Source: Acidobacteriota bacterium
GTDB taxonomy: Bacteria; Acidobacteriota; Terriglobia; Bryobacterales; Bryobacteraceae
Reading direction: 5' to 3'
DNA length: 55,337 nt
Assembly: GCA_025354525.1 (NCBI GenBank)
Contig: JANXMS010000460.1
Location: 1-55,337, forward strand
This document shows positions 9,301 through 15,667 of this stretch, piece after piece. The notes under the pieces are model-generated. The model did no database searches and was not told the origin of the DNA. It saw only the letters and a list, made by a program, of their open reading frames with translations. Position numbers and translations under genes: made by a program. Position 1 is the first letter of the stretch. Every line of letters begins with the position of its first letter.

Positions 9301-9978
9301 TCCGAATTCGGCGGAGAAGTTGGAGGTTTGGAGAGTGAACTGCTCGATGGCTTCGACGGAGGGCTGGAGTTCGTCGGAGACGCGGGTTTGGCGGGCGCTG
9401 TCGGATTCCTGGCCTTCGAACATGATCTTGAAGTTGTTGGATCCGCCGTTGATGGAGATGTTGTTCCAGCCATTGAAGGTGGCGCCGGGGGTCATTTGGG
9501 CGAAGGAGAGCGGGTTACGGATGGCCCCGGCACCGATGCCGAAATTGATGGGCAGTTCATTGATTTGTCTGCCGGTGATGGTGGTGGACTGTTCTGCGCT
9601 TTCGGTTTTGAGCTGGGTGGATTCGGAGTTGACGCGGATGGTTTCGGCGGCAGAGCCGATGGCGAGGACGATTTCGACGCGGGTGGTGACGGCGACCTGG
9701 ACCTGGATTTTTGTTTGCTCATAGACGCCGAAGCCGGGGTGGGCGACTTTGAGGGAGTAGGTTCCGGCGGAGAGAGAAAGAAGCGTGTAGTTGCCGGTTC
9801 CAGTGGTGACGGTGTCTGAATTGGCACCCGTGTTGGTGTTCGTGAGAACGATGCGAGCGCCGGGGATCAGGGCTCCGGTGGAATCGGAGACGGTGCCGGT
9901 GATGACGCCTCGATCGCTTTGGGCGAATAGGGCAGCCAAGGAACCGAGCAGCGAGGCAAGCAGAACACGAGTTTTCAT
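6349..9978 (-). CDS. Oar-like TonB-dependent receptor with N-terminal carboxypeptidase-regulatory domain
   Basis: At 1209 residues this is the very large acidobacterial Oar/TonB-receptor type. A signal peptide ends near residue 20. It is followed by a beta-sandwich carboxypeptidase-regulatory-like domain at about 22-105 (GVITGTVSDSTGALIPGARI), a plug domain (about 120-240, with NGGSNNFKIMFEG) and then a long beta-barrel. The protein ends in phenylalanine after RTGQLVLRFEF, a typical outer-membrane C-terminal strand. It should import or bind a large ligand, classically oligosaccharides or peptides in this group. No SusD partner is nearby. Its ribosome binding site lies inside a potential hairpin. 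Confidence 0.93.
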   Translation of the reverse strand: MKTRVLLASLLGSLAALFAQSDRGVITGTVSDSTGALIPGARIVLTNTNTGANSDTVTTGTGNYTLLSLSAGTYSLKVAHPGFGVYEQTKIQVQVAVTTRVEIVLAIGSAAETIRVNSESTQLKTESAEQSTTITGRQINELPINFGIGAGAIRNPLSFAQMTPGATFNGWNNISINGGSNNFKIMFEGQESDSARQTRVSDELQPSVEAIEQFTLQTSNFSAEFGRVGNGGVYNFTSKSGTNSFHGSAYLYFENTFLNAGIPFTNDGKGGHIKVVKHLADYGGSIGGPVLIPKLYSGKNKTFFFFNIEKYRDRESLYAGTSTVPNTAYLAGNLSNNLAVTSNRNLGNDFAGRPIIQNAIYDPATLVIDPTGRRVLNTFPNNLIPPSRIDPAAQKILAFLPKPNLGNDAYVNNFTQSGAFFKLQQIPSLKIDHNFNDRSKLSGYVGTQNTDKSNGVDGLPDVLSRVRIQNIWSMTSRVNYDHTLAPTLLLHLGAGFIRYRNPDTVPPISFEFDPTKVGITGAPGTGFPRLGPIGDSILGGMALPFGTGNRTLLFDQKATGVASVSWVHGNHTSKFGGDWKLETTSPLTYNNLTPTFNFSGAQTAQPLYGQVLPNGTGTGSAWASFLLGLYDNASAGNASTPQNRRKSLALYAQDSWKFTRKLTLDYGVRWDYQGPLGELWNRQSTFSPTTPNPNANGLLGAVIYAGEGKGRCNCVLVPAYRKAFAPRFGAAYQLNPKTVLRAGWGLVYGPLSPTAVAPSTASMGFNVVNIPSPGNGVAAGTLSRPLVLDQNLLYGAAYDAGLNVIPGAAVQGAPALVDRNGGRPSRVNQWNLSIQREIVKDIVVEASYLGNRTVWQNAGGGGNGAYPVGNLVNYNAVDPATLARFGLGDLTDLASRNLLNSTITSAGAVAAGFKLPYPGFPTNGTVLQTLRPYPQFSGVGQLWAPLGASWYDALQIKATKRFSYGLTATLAYAFSKTLDNATNAGSIYDRKSFKGLSPNYLPHVTSLSVNYTVPAYGFVKQNRVAKALLSGWKLGTISTWQSGTLLNTPGSNNSIGGFLATGYTRQTRVPGVPLYLKDINCGCIDPSQETVLNPAAWQDQAPGVPGSNIAYFNDFRGQRRPIISGGLGKEFRIQEKVTMSLRAEFFNLLNQNLSIADPSTGSPALPPTRSNGVLTGGFGFLNYNNIASNSVNSSLPTPRTGQLVLRFEF

Positions 9979-9979
9979 A

Positions 9980-10019
9980 GATCCTTCGGAAAGGCCGGAG
10001 GGCCGAGACCGGAAGGATC
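9980..10019 (-). promoter_or_regulatory. 5' UTR hairpin that covers the ribosome binding site of the TonB receptor gene
   Basis: On the minus strand, GATCCTTC (10019-10012) pairs with GAAGGATC (9987-9980). Two further G-C pairs follow after a one-base bulge, and an inner GGCC/GGCC stem sits in the loop. The AAGGA ribosome binding site is in the 3' arm, 4-5 bases before the ATG, so the folded form would hide it. There is no T-run, so it is not a standard terminator. A regulatory role is inferred. Confidence 0.45.
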
Positions 10020-10052
10020 ATATCAGGAAGTTTTGCGGGAAGCCAGGGGCGA

Positions 10053-11465
10053 TTATTGGGATTTGGGCAGCTCGGCCAGTCGGCTGAGTGCCTTTCGGGA
10101 GACGGGGTTGATTTCGAGATATTTTTGGAGGAGGAGGCGCGAGTCTTTGGGAGGGCGGATTTGAGTGAGGTTGAGGACGGCTTCTTCGAGTGCTGGGTTG
10201 GTGAGCAGGGCGCGGTCCCACAGGCGGCCGGCTTCCAGGGTTCGGCCTTGGCGGGCCAAATGAGTGCCGAGGTTGACGAGGGCGGCTGGTTCGTAGGGGT
10301 TGGCCCGGAGGACCGATTCGTAGAGTTGGGCGGCGCGGACGGGATCGGGCTGCAGGACGGCGAGGCGGAGTTGGACGGGCCAATCTTGGGGGACGGCGCG
10401 GGATAGGTATTCGGCGGCCCGTTTGTCGCCGAGTTCGGCGTAGGCGAGGCCGAGAGCGCGGTCGTCGCCGGAGCCGAGAAATGGGGTGAGGGATTCCAAC
10501 GTGGGTTGCGATTCGCGACTTGGTTTTTTGGGAATGCTGTGGTCGGTCATGACGCCGTGGTTGGCATCGACGGCTTGCGAGCGGGGCATGTGGCAGGTGA
10601 CGCATCGATCCTGCTGGTGATGCGCGGTGGCATGGCAGCCGAGACAGGCTGGTTGGGACTTGTCGGCGTTCGAGTGCGGGTCGTGGCAGGTTCCGCACCA
10701 GAGCGCGTCGCCGGCTGCGGTTTTGCAGGCGCTGGCGGCTAGTTTTTCGACGTGACTCGTGACCTTTAAGTCGCGTCGGCCCATTTTTGAGACGAAGTAG
10801 GTGGCGTAGTCCGAGAGGCGATCGCCGGGGCGGTATTCGGCGAACTTGCGGCCGGGACGTTCGATGCGCGCTTCACCCGTGAGATGGCACTGGCTGCAAA
10901 CGGCGTCGCGACGTTCGGGGTCGAGTCGCGCCGGGTTGACCATGGGGCTCTTGGAAGGGTCTTTGACGTGTTCGCTGCCAGGTCCGTGGCACCGTTCACA
11001 GGCGACGCCGTTTTCGAGGAACGGTGGATTGCCGAAGCGGTTCTGGGTGCCGAGGACGGGGCGAACGCGGCTGGCGTGGCACTGGAGGCAACTGGCTTCG
11101 ACGGCGCGGGTGAGGTGGACGTCCTTGTGGTCCTCGTAGCCGGGGGAGGCGTCCCAGGATTGCTTCTGGGCGTACCAAGTGACGGGCAGTTCGAAGAGAT
11201 AGCCTTCGCGTTCGCGGATGAAAGAGCGACCGGCGGCGTTGGAGCCGATGAAGTAGTCCATCGGGGCGGAGCCACCGTCGAAGATCAGCCGGTTGTTGGC
11301 GATTTGGTAGCGGTGGCCGGCGGCGGTGAAGCTAGCGGGGGCGATGGATTCGGCCCGACCGCTGGACTGCGCCATGGGGGTTTTCGCATAGGCGTCGAAG
11401 ACCGTTTCGTGGCAGGGGCGGCACTGTTGGCTGCCGATGAAGGCCGCAGCGGCGAGTAGGAGCAT
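10053..11465 (-). CDS. exported multihaem c-type cytochrome with C-terminal TPR domain
   Basis: The 470-residue protein has a short signal sequence and seven CxxCH haem-attachment motifs. They are at residues 15-19 (CRPCH), 126-130, 156-160, 190-194, 257-261, 274-278 and 288-292. This resembles cytochrome c554/c'-type proteins (NapC/NrfA-like folds). From about residue 320 the sequence becomes TPR-like (AYAELGDKRAAEYL, ALVNLGTHLARQGR). Such cytochrome-TPR fusions occur with CRTAC1 proteins in Acidobacteriota and Planctomycetota. A periplasmic or extracellular electron-transfer role is inferred; the partner reductase or oxidase is not in the window. It lies 18 bases after the slipin gene and 74 bases before the receptor gene. 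Confidence 0.92.
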   Translation of the reverse strand: MLLLAAAAFIGSQQCRPCHETVFDAYAKTPMAQSSGRAESIAPASFTAAGHRYQIANNRLIFDGGSAPMDYFIGSNAAGRSFIREREGYLFELPVTWYAQKQSWDASPGYEDHKDVHLTRAVEASCLQCHASRVRPVLGTQNRFGNPPFLENGVACERCHGPGSEHVKDPSKSPMVNPARLDPERRDAVCSQCHLTGEARIERPGRKFAEYRPGDRLSDYATYFVSKMGRRDLKVTSHVEKLAASACKTAAGDALWCGTCHDPHSNADKSQPACLGCHATAHHQQDRCVTCHMPRSQAVDANHGVMTDHSIPKKPSRESQPTLESLTPFLGSGDDRALGLAYAELGDKRAAEYLSRAVPQDWPVQLRLAVLQPDPVRAAQLYESVLRANPYEPAALVNLGTHLARQGRTLEAGRLWDRALLTNPALEEAVLNLTQIRPPKDSRLLLQKYLEINPVSRKALSRLAELPKSQ

Positions 11466-11483
11466 AAACCCCTCTCGAGTTTA

Positions 11484-12356
11484 TCACTGGGTGTTTTTGG
11501 TTATGGAGGCGAGGCCGAGTTGGCCGCCGAGGCCCATGGTTTCGACGGCGGAGGAGGGGACGACGACCATGGCACCTTTTTCTTTCATCGCTTCGTAGAG
11601 CATGTTCATGGCGCGAAGGTGGAGGGCCGCAGGGTGGCCGTCGTAGATCTTCGCGGCGGCGACGAACTTTTCGGCGGCTTCTGTTTCGGCCTGACCGTAG
11701 ATAACGCGGGCGCGACGTTCGCGTTCGGCTTGGGCTTCGCGGGACATCGCATCTTCAAGGGCTTGAGGGATCTGCACGTCGCGGACTTCGACGGACTGGA
11801 TTGTAATGCCCCAGGGGTTCGTTTTTTCGTCGAGGGTGCGTTGGAGTTCGACGCCGATGGACTCGCGTTCGGTGATCATCTGGGCGAGTTCGTGGCGACC
11901 GATGGACTCTCGCAGGGCCGTCTGGGCGGCCATGGCGATGGCTTCGCCGAAGTCCTCGACTTCGAGGATGGCCTTTTCGGCGTTCCAGACGACCCAGAAG
12001 TAGACGGCGTCGACAGCGACCGGGACGGTGTCTTTAGTTAGGGTGGATTCGGCTTTGACGTTGCCGACGCGGACCCGTTGGTCGACTGCCGTGCTGACGG
12101 AATCAATGACGGGGATGATCCAGAACATGCCGGGGCCGCGCATGCCTTGGAAGCGGCCGAGGCGGAGGACGGCGACTCGCTCCCATTGGTCGGCGACGCG
12201 GGCGGCGAGGAGGAGATAGATGCCAAGGGGAAGGAAGAGTGCGAGCGGCCAAGGGGAGCGGGACAGGAAGGCGGTGGCGGCACCCAGGACGAGGCATGCG
12301 GCAAAGAGCACCGTGCCGAAGGGGCTGATGGTGGAGTTCAATTGCGTGATTTTCAT
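11484..12356 (-). CDS. slipin (stomatin/SPFH-family membrane protein)
   Basis: The 290-residue protein has two N-terminal hydrophobic helices (about 12-32 and 36-52). The SPFH/band-7 domain follows, from VADQWERVAVLRLGRFQGMRGPGMFWIIP through NPWGITIQSVEVRDVQIPQALEDAM, with a helical AQAERERRARVIYGQAETEA segment after it. These proteins form membrane-associated oligomeric rings linked to membrane microdomains or quality control. The usual NfeD-type partner is not adjacent. The start codon overlaps the end of the GntR-family regulator gene by 4 bases, so the two are coupled and the slipin is probably its direct target. Confidence 0.9.
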   Translation of the reverse strand: MKITQLNSTISPFGTVLFAACLVLGAATAFLSRSPWPLALFLPLGIYLLLAARVADQWERVAVLRLGRFQGMRGPGMFWIIPVIDSVSTAVDQRVRVGNVKAESTLTKDTVPVAVDAVYFWVVWNAEKAILEVEDFGEAIAMAAQTALRESIGRHELAQMITERESIGVELQRTLDEKTNPWGITIQSVEVRDVQIPQALEDAMSREAQAERERRARVIYGQAETEAAEKFVAAAKIYDGHPAALHLRAMNMLYEAMKEKGAMVVVPSSAVETMGLGGQLGLASITKNTQ

Positions 12357-12751
12357 TGGGATATTCTCTCTTGGAGACAGGTGAGGATGTCTTCGATTTT
12401 GAAGCCGGAGGCACCGGCGCGGGCGACGAATTCGCTGACGATTTGATCGAGTTGGCGCTGGCGTTCGAGGTGGTCGCGCTCCACCTTTTGGGAGCTGACG
12501 AAGGTGCCGGTGCCTTGGTGAGTTTCGATGACGCCGAGGATTTCGAGTTCGCGGTAGGCTCGGACGACGGTGTTGGGATTGATGGCGAGATCGACCGCGG
12601 TTTGGCGGACGGTGGGGAGTTGGGCACCGGGGCGGAGCGAGCGGAAGACGATGCCGTTGCGGACTTGGTCGATGAGTTGGCGGTAGACGGGGACGCCGCT
12701 CGAGAGATCGAGGCGGAAGTGGAAGGGGACGGACTTGGGGGCCGCTGACAT
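12353..12751 (-). CDS. GntR-family regulator, YtrA subgroup
   Basis: The 132-residue protein has the short YtrA-like form. It has a winged helix in residues 15-85 with VPVYRQLIDQVRNGI, LPTVRQTAVDLAINPNTVVRAYRELE and the wing TGTFVS, then a short helical tail without a large ligand domain. YtrA-type regulators usually control adjacent membrane-protein operons, often ABC transporters and in some genomes SPFH proteins. Here the regulated partner is the overlapping slipin gene. A perfect palindrome lies 12 bases before the ATG and suggests autoregulation. Confidence 0.92.
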   Translation of the reverse strand: MSAAPKSVPFHFRLDLSSGVPVYRQLIDQVRNGIVFRSLRPGAQLPTVRQTAVDLAINPNTVVRAYRELEILGVIETHQGTGTFVSSQKVERDHLERQRQLDQIVSEFVARAGASGFKIEDILTCLQERISQ

Positions 12752-12763
12752 CTAGAATTATTG

Positions 12764-12783
12764 TGTACTAGTTATCTAGTACA
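12764..12783 (-). promoter_or_regulatory. probable GntR/YtrA operator within the promoter
   Basis: TGTACTAG (12764-12771) and CTAGTACA (12776-12783) form perfect 8-bp arms around TTAT. On the minus strand, a TTTACT -35-like hexamer followed 17 bases later by CACAAT brackets the palindrome, so binding would occlude RNA polymerase. The palindrome lies 12-32 bases before the start codon of the regulator. Confidence 0.65.
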
Positions 12784-12821
12784 GTAAAGATAAATTTTAG
12801 GCGTACTGGATTGGGCGGGCG

Positions 12822-14084
12822 CTATTCGTTCAGAGCTTGGTAGACGAGGGTTTGGAACTTGGGCGAGATGTCGGTGCCGTTGGGCATGAGTTGGAGCATG
12901 AGCACGAGGACGAGGCCACTTTTTCGGTCGACGAGATAGGTGGTGCCGTACGCTCCGCCCCAACCGAAGGAGCCGACGCTGGCCATGCCGTTGGCCCCGT
13001 AGCGGTCGATGGTTTGGAAGCCGAGGCCGAAGCCGAGACCGGGTCCGGAGAACTTGGCATGGAGGTCGCCGGATTGGTTGGTGGTCATGAGTTCGACACT
13101 GCGCGGGGAGAGAATGCGAGCGCTACCGAGTGCTCCACCTTTTCGTATCATTTCGAGGAAGCGGGCGTAGTCGCGGGCGGTGGAGGTGAGGCCGGCACCG
13201 CCCGCGAAGCTGACGCGGGGACCATCGACATAATCACCCTGGCCTTTCGAACCTTCGGGGGCGCGAACGATGACGCCTTCTGGGCCAGTCGAATAGACGG
13301 CGGCGAGGCGGTCGCGGTCGGCGGCGGGAACGAAGAAGCGGGTGTCTTTGAGGGCGAGGGGGGCGGTGATGCGGGTGCGGACGAATTCGGCGAGGGTCAT
13401 GCCGGAGGCCTTTTCGACGACGCAGCCGAGGATATCGGTGTTGTAGCCATAGACGAACGCCTCGCCGGGTTGGGCGATGAAGGGGAGGGTGCCGAGGCGT
13501 TCCATGGTTTGGCAGATTGGCTCGTCTTTATCGGCGGTGTACCAGCCATTGCCAGCGGCGGGACCGAGTCCTTTGGCTTGGTAGAGGGTGGAGACGTGGG
13601 GGTCGACGCCGTAGGAGATGCCGGCGGTGTGGGTGAGCAAGTCTTGGATGGTGATGGCGCGCTTGGCGGGGACGAGACTGATGCCGGTGTCAGTTTTTAC
13701 GGCGACGGTGGTTTTGGTGAAGGAGGGGATGAAGTGTCCGATGGGTTCTTTGAGACCGATTTTGCCTTCTTCAACGAGGGCGAGGATGGCGGCGCTGGTG
13801 ATGGCTTTGGTTTGGGAGGCGATACGGAAGAGGGTGTTGGGGGTCATGCGCCGGCCGGCTTCTTTATCGCTCCAGCCGACGGCGCGTTCATAGACGGGTT
13901 TGCCGTTGTGGAGGACGAGGGCGACGGCTCCGGCGATCTTATTTTGGTCGACGGACTGTTGGAGGAACGCGCCGATGCGGGCGAGGCGTTCGGGAGAGAA
14001 GGCGGGGTCGGGGGCGGGTTGAGCGGAGCAGAGACTGGCGAGGAGAGAGAGGAGGACGGTTTTTCGCAACATTAGTTCGACCAT
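12822..14084 (-). CDS. serine hydrolase of the beta-lactamase class C/EstB type
   Basis: From the ATG at 14082-14084 the protein has 420 residues and begins with a signal peptide (LLSLLASLCSAQP). A second ATG, 4 codons later, is also possible. It carries the S-x-x-K nucleophile motif SQTK at about residues 90-93, the tyrosine motif YGYNTDILG near 212 and a C-terminal GWGGAYGT segment like the WGG motif of EstB esterases. It should be a periplasmic esterase, peptidase or beta-lactamase-like enzyme; the substrate cannot be read from the sequence. A further in-frame upstream extension is proline/serine-rich and not credible. A decayed copy of its 5' end lies at 14451-14560. Confidence 0.88.
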   Translation of the reverse strand: MVELMLRKTVLLSLLASLCSAQPAPDPAFSPERLARIGAFLQQSVDQNKIAGAVALVLHNGKPVYERAVGWSDKEAGRRMTPNTLFRIASQTKAITSAAILALVEEGKIGLKEPIGHFIPSFTKTTVAVKTDTGISLVPAKRAITIQDLLTHTAGISYGVDPHVSTLYQAKGLGPAAGNGWYTADKDEPICQTMERLGTLPFIAQPGEAFVYGYNTDILGCVVEKASGMTLAEFVRTRITAPLALKDTRFFVPAADRDRLAAVYSTGPEGVIVRAPEGSKGQGDYVDGPRVSFAGGAGLTSTARDYARFLEMIRKGGALGSARILSPRSVELMTTNQSGDLHAKFSGPGLGFGLGFQTIDRYGANGMASVGSFGWGGAYGTTYLVDRKSGLVLVLMLQLMPNGTDISPKFQTLVYQALNE

Positions 14085-14256
14085 GATATCGTGAGGGCGC
14101 GAGGAGGACGAAGGGGGCGGTCTCGGCAGCGTGAAAACGGCCGAAGAAGTGGCGGGCGATTTTGTAGTTTTCGGCGAGGACGAGTTTGGATTGCACTCCC
14201 AGCGCCCGGACCACTTTGGCGCGACCGGGTGCCGATTTCCACTCGGTTCTGTCTTT
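14085..14256. other. segment between the hydrolase gene and the DUF1549 remnant
   Basis: No complete gene is present. On the minus strand one frame reads protein-like for about 50 codons (around AKVVRALGVQSKLVLAENYK) but has no plausible start and runs into the hydrolase 5' region in another frame. It may be the remains of a third, unidentified gene in a patch that is visibly scrambled to its right. Confidence 0.35.
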
Positions 14257-14454
14257 GGACGCTTGGGAGAAGGTGGAGGACCGGTTGCTGGCGTCGCCGT
14301 CGTACGGAGAGCGGCGGGCGTAGCATTGGCTTGACATGGAGCGCGGCGGTTTCGCAACTCTGTGATTCAGTCGCTGAACGCGGATAAGCCCTGCGAAAAG
14401 TTTGTGTTGGAACAGTTGGCGGGGGATGCGATTGCGCCGGGAGTGGAGGCGATG
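14257..14454 (+). pseudogene. decayed partial copy of the DUF1549 gene
   Basis: This stretch matches 16012-16262 inside the intact DUF1549 gene. The first part translates as DAWEKVEDRLLASPSYGER and then meets an in-frame TAG where the intact gene has CAG. About 50 bases are missing relative to the intact copy. A second part in another frame reads [19 protein letters not shown], matching [19 protein letters not shown]. The stop, deletion and frame change make it a clear remnant. The similarity ends at a GATGCGGG stretch, where it fuses to the copy of the hydrolase 5' end. Confidence 0.85.
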
Positions 14455-14560
14455 CGGGCGAGGCGTTCGGGAGAGAAAGCGGGAACGGGGGCGGCCTGAC
14501 CAAAGGAGGGGCTAGCGAGGAAGGTGGCGTCAGCCATGTTTAGTTCGACGATGATATCCA
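14451..14560 (-). pseudogene. decayed copy of the 5' end of the serine hydrolase gene
   Basis: Read on the minus strand, this matches 13974-14093, the start region of the intact hydrolase gene. The translation contains [13 protein letters not shown], where the intact protein has [13 protein letters not shown]. The shared upstream bases around the start (TTAGTTCGA, ATGATATC on the plus strand) are also kept. Only about 35 codons remain before the sequence joins the DUF1549 remnant. Confidence 0.8.
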
Positions 14561-14648
14561 TTTCGCTGGGGCACCGGATTGGAGACCGACCGAGTGAGGT
14601 CAGGTGACCGAGCGCGGTCGAAGGTGGGGTACGTTGTCGGGGTCCGCC

Positions 14649-14658
14649 ACTTGCAAGT
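14649..14658. promoter_or_regulatory. 10-bp palindrome upstream of the Met-rich gene
   Basis: ACTTGCAAGT is a perfect palindrome about 90 bases before the start of the Met/His-rich protein gene, in the only intergenic stretch that could hold its promoter. A binding site for a metal-responsive regulator is a guess; I could not fit clear -35/-10 hexamers to it. Confidence 0.25.
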
Positions 14659-14745
14659 TGCGGTTTGCAGATGGCCATCAAAATGCAGTCGTCAGAGTGT
14701 AATTTGATGTGTGCTGCAATGCGGCAAATGCAGAGGAGACTAAAA

Positions 14746-15201
14746 ATGAAGAAACAGAGCTTTATTAGGATCGGCGCGATGTTGGCGTTGATCTTGTTGA
14801 ATGCCATCGGTGCAACGGCACAACCAGGGCCCAAGGGGGAGACAAAGCCGAATCCCACGAAGGGGATGGAGATGGCGAAAGGGAAGATGATGGAAGGCTG
14901 CCAGGAGATGAAGGCGGCTAAGCAGAGCTTGAAGCAGGACGTGCAAAGTCAAAACGATGCCCTAACTGAGCAGTTAGCGGCAATGAACCGGGCACCAGCA
15001 AGCGAGAAAATGGGGTTGATGGCCGCGGTGGTGACGAAGATGGCAGAGCAGCGGATGACGATGGAGGCGCGGAAGGCAACGATGGAGGAAGAGATGATGA
15101 AGCACATGATGCAGCATATGCAGATGGGTAAGGAATCGATGTCGCAATGTCCGATGATGAAGGATATGGGCGACAAACCGACGGGCGCTCACCACAAATA
15201 G
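14746..15201 (+). CDS. exported methionine- and histidine-rich protein, possible metal binder
   Basis: The start chosen is the ATG at 14746, preceded by AGAGGAG. It gives 151 residues with a signal peptide (FIRIGAMLALILLNAIGATAQ). Earlier in-frame ATGs would add a leader that is not signal-like. The mature part is helical and increasingly rich in methionine and histidine, for example MMKHMMQHMQMGKESMSQ, and ends in HHK. It has two cysteines. Met/His-rich exported proteins commonly bind Cu(I)/Ag(I) in the periplasm. That role is inferred from composition only. The DUF302 gene follows after 16 bases, so the two are likely one operon. Confidence 0.8.
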   Translation: MKKQSFIRIGAMLALILLNAIGATAQPGPKGETKPNPTKGMEMAKGKMMEGCQEMKAAKQSLKQDVQSQNDALTEQLAAMNRAPASEKMGLMAAVVTKMAEQRMTMEARKATMEEEMMKHMMQHMQMGKESMSQCPMMKDMGDKPTGAHHK

Positions 15202-15217
15202 CGCGGAGAAAGAGACA

Positions 15218-15604
15218 ATGCTGATTGAAGTAACGACGGATAAGTCCGTTGCCGAAGCGGCAGCGGCGTTGCAGGCGGCGGTGTTAGCCAATCATTTCGG
15301 GGTAATGCAGGTTCACAACCTCAGGGAAACGATGGAGAAAAAGGGGGTGGCGTTTGAACGGGAATGCCTAATCTTTGAGGTCTGTCAGCCTCAGCAGGCA
15401 AAGAAAGTATTGGAGCAAAACATGAAGGTCTCGACGGCGTTGCCCTGCCGGATCTCGATTTATGCGCAGGGTGGCAAGACGACGCTGGCGACATTGAAAC
15501 CGACTACGCTGTTGGCCCTGTTTGACACGCCCGAATTGGCAGAAGTGGCTCGCGAGGTGGAGGAGACGATTGTCAAAATCATGAAGGCAGCAGCTTCCTC
15601 TTAG
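15218..15604 (+). CDS. DUF302 domain protein
   Basis: The whole 128-residue protein matches the DUF302 fold. It contains the pattern VAEAAAALQAAVLANHFGVM near the start, the central FEVCQPQQAKKVLEQN motif and the PCRISIYAQGGKTTLATLKPT strand. The domain is a small alpha/beta sandwich of unknown activity, often found near metal or sulfur metabolism genes. It has no signal peptide, so it is cytoplasmic. A GGAGAAAGAG purine stretch precedes the ATG. It is likely co-transcribed with the Met-rich exported protein. Confidence 0.88.
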   Translation: MLIEVTTDKSVAEAAAALQAAVLANHFGVMQVHNLRETMEKKGVAFERECLIFEVCQPQQAKKVLEQNMKVSTALPCRISIYAQGGKTTLATLKPTTLLALFDTPELAEVAREVEETIVKIMKAAASS

Positions 15605-15667
15605 ATCAAGTTGACGAGGGCGGCCCATTGCATCCGGCGGTGGGCACATGTACTATTCCTAATATCT

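Noticed and set aside
12822-14357. A long form of the serine hydrolase starting at 14357
   Set aside because: The extra 91 residues are proline/serine-rich, precede the signal peptide and run through the pseudogene patch on the other strand.
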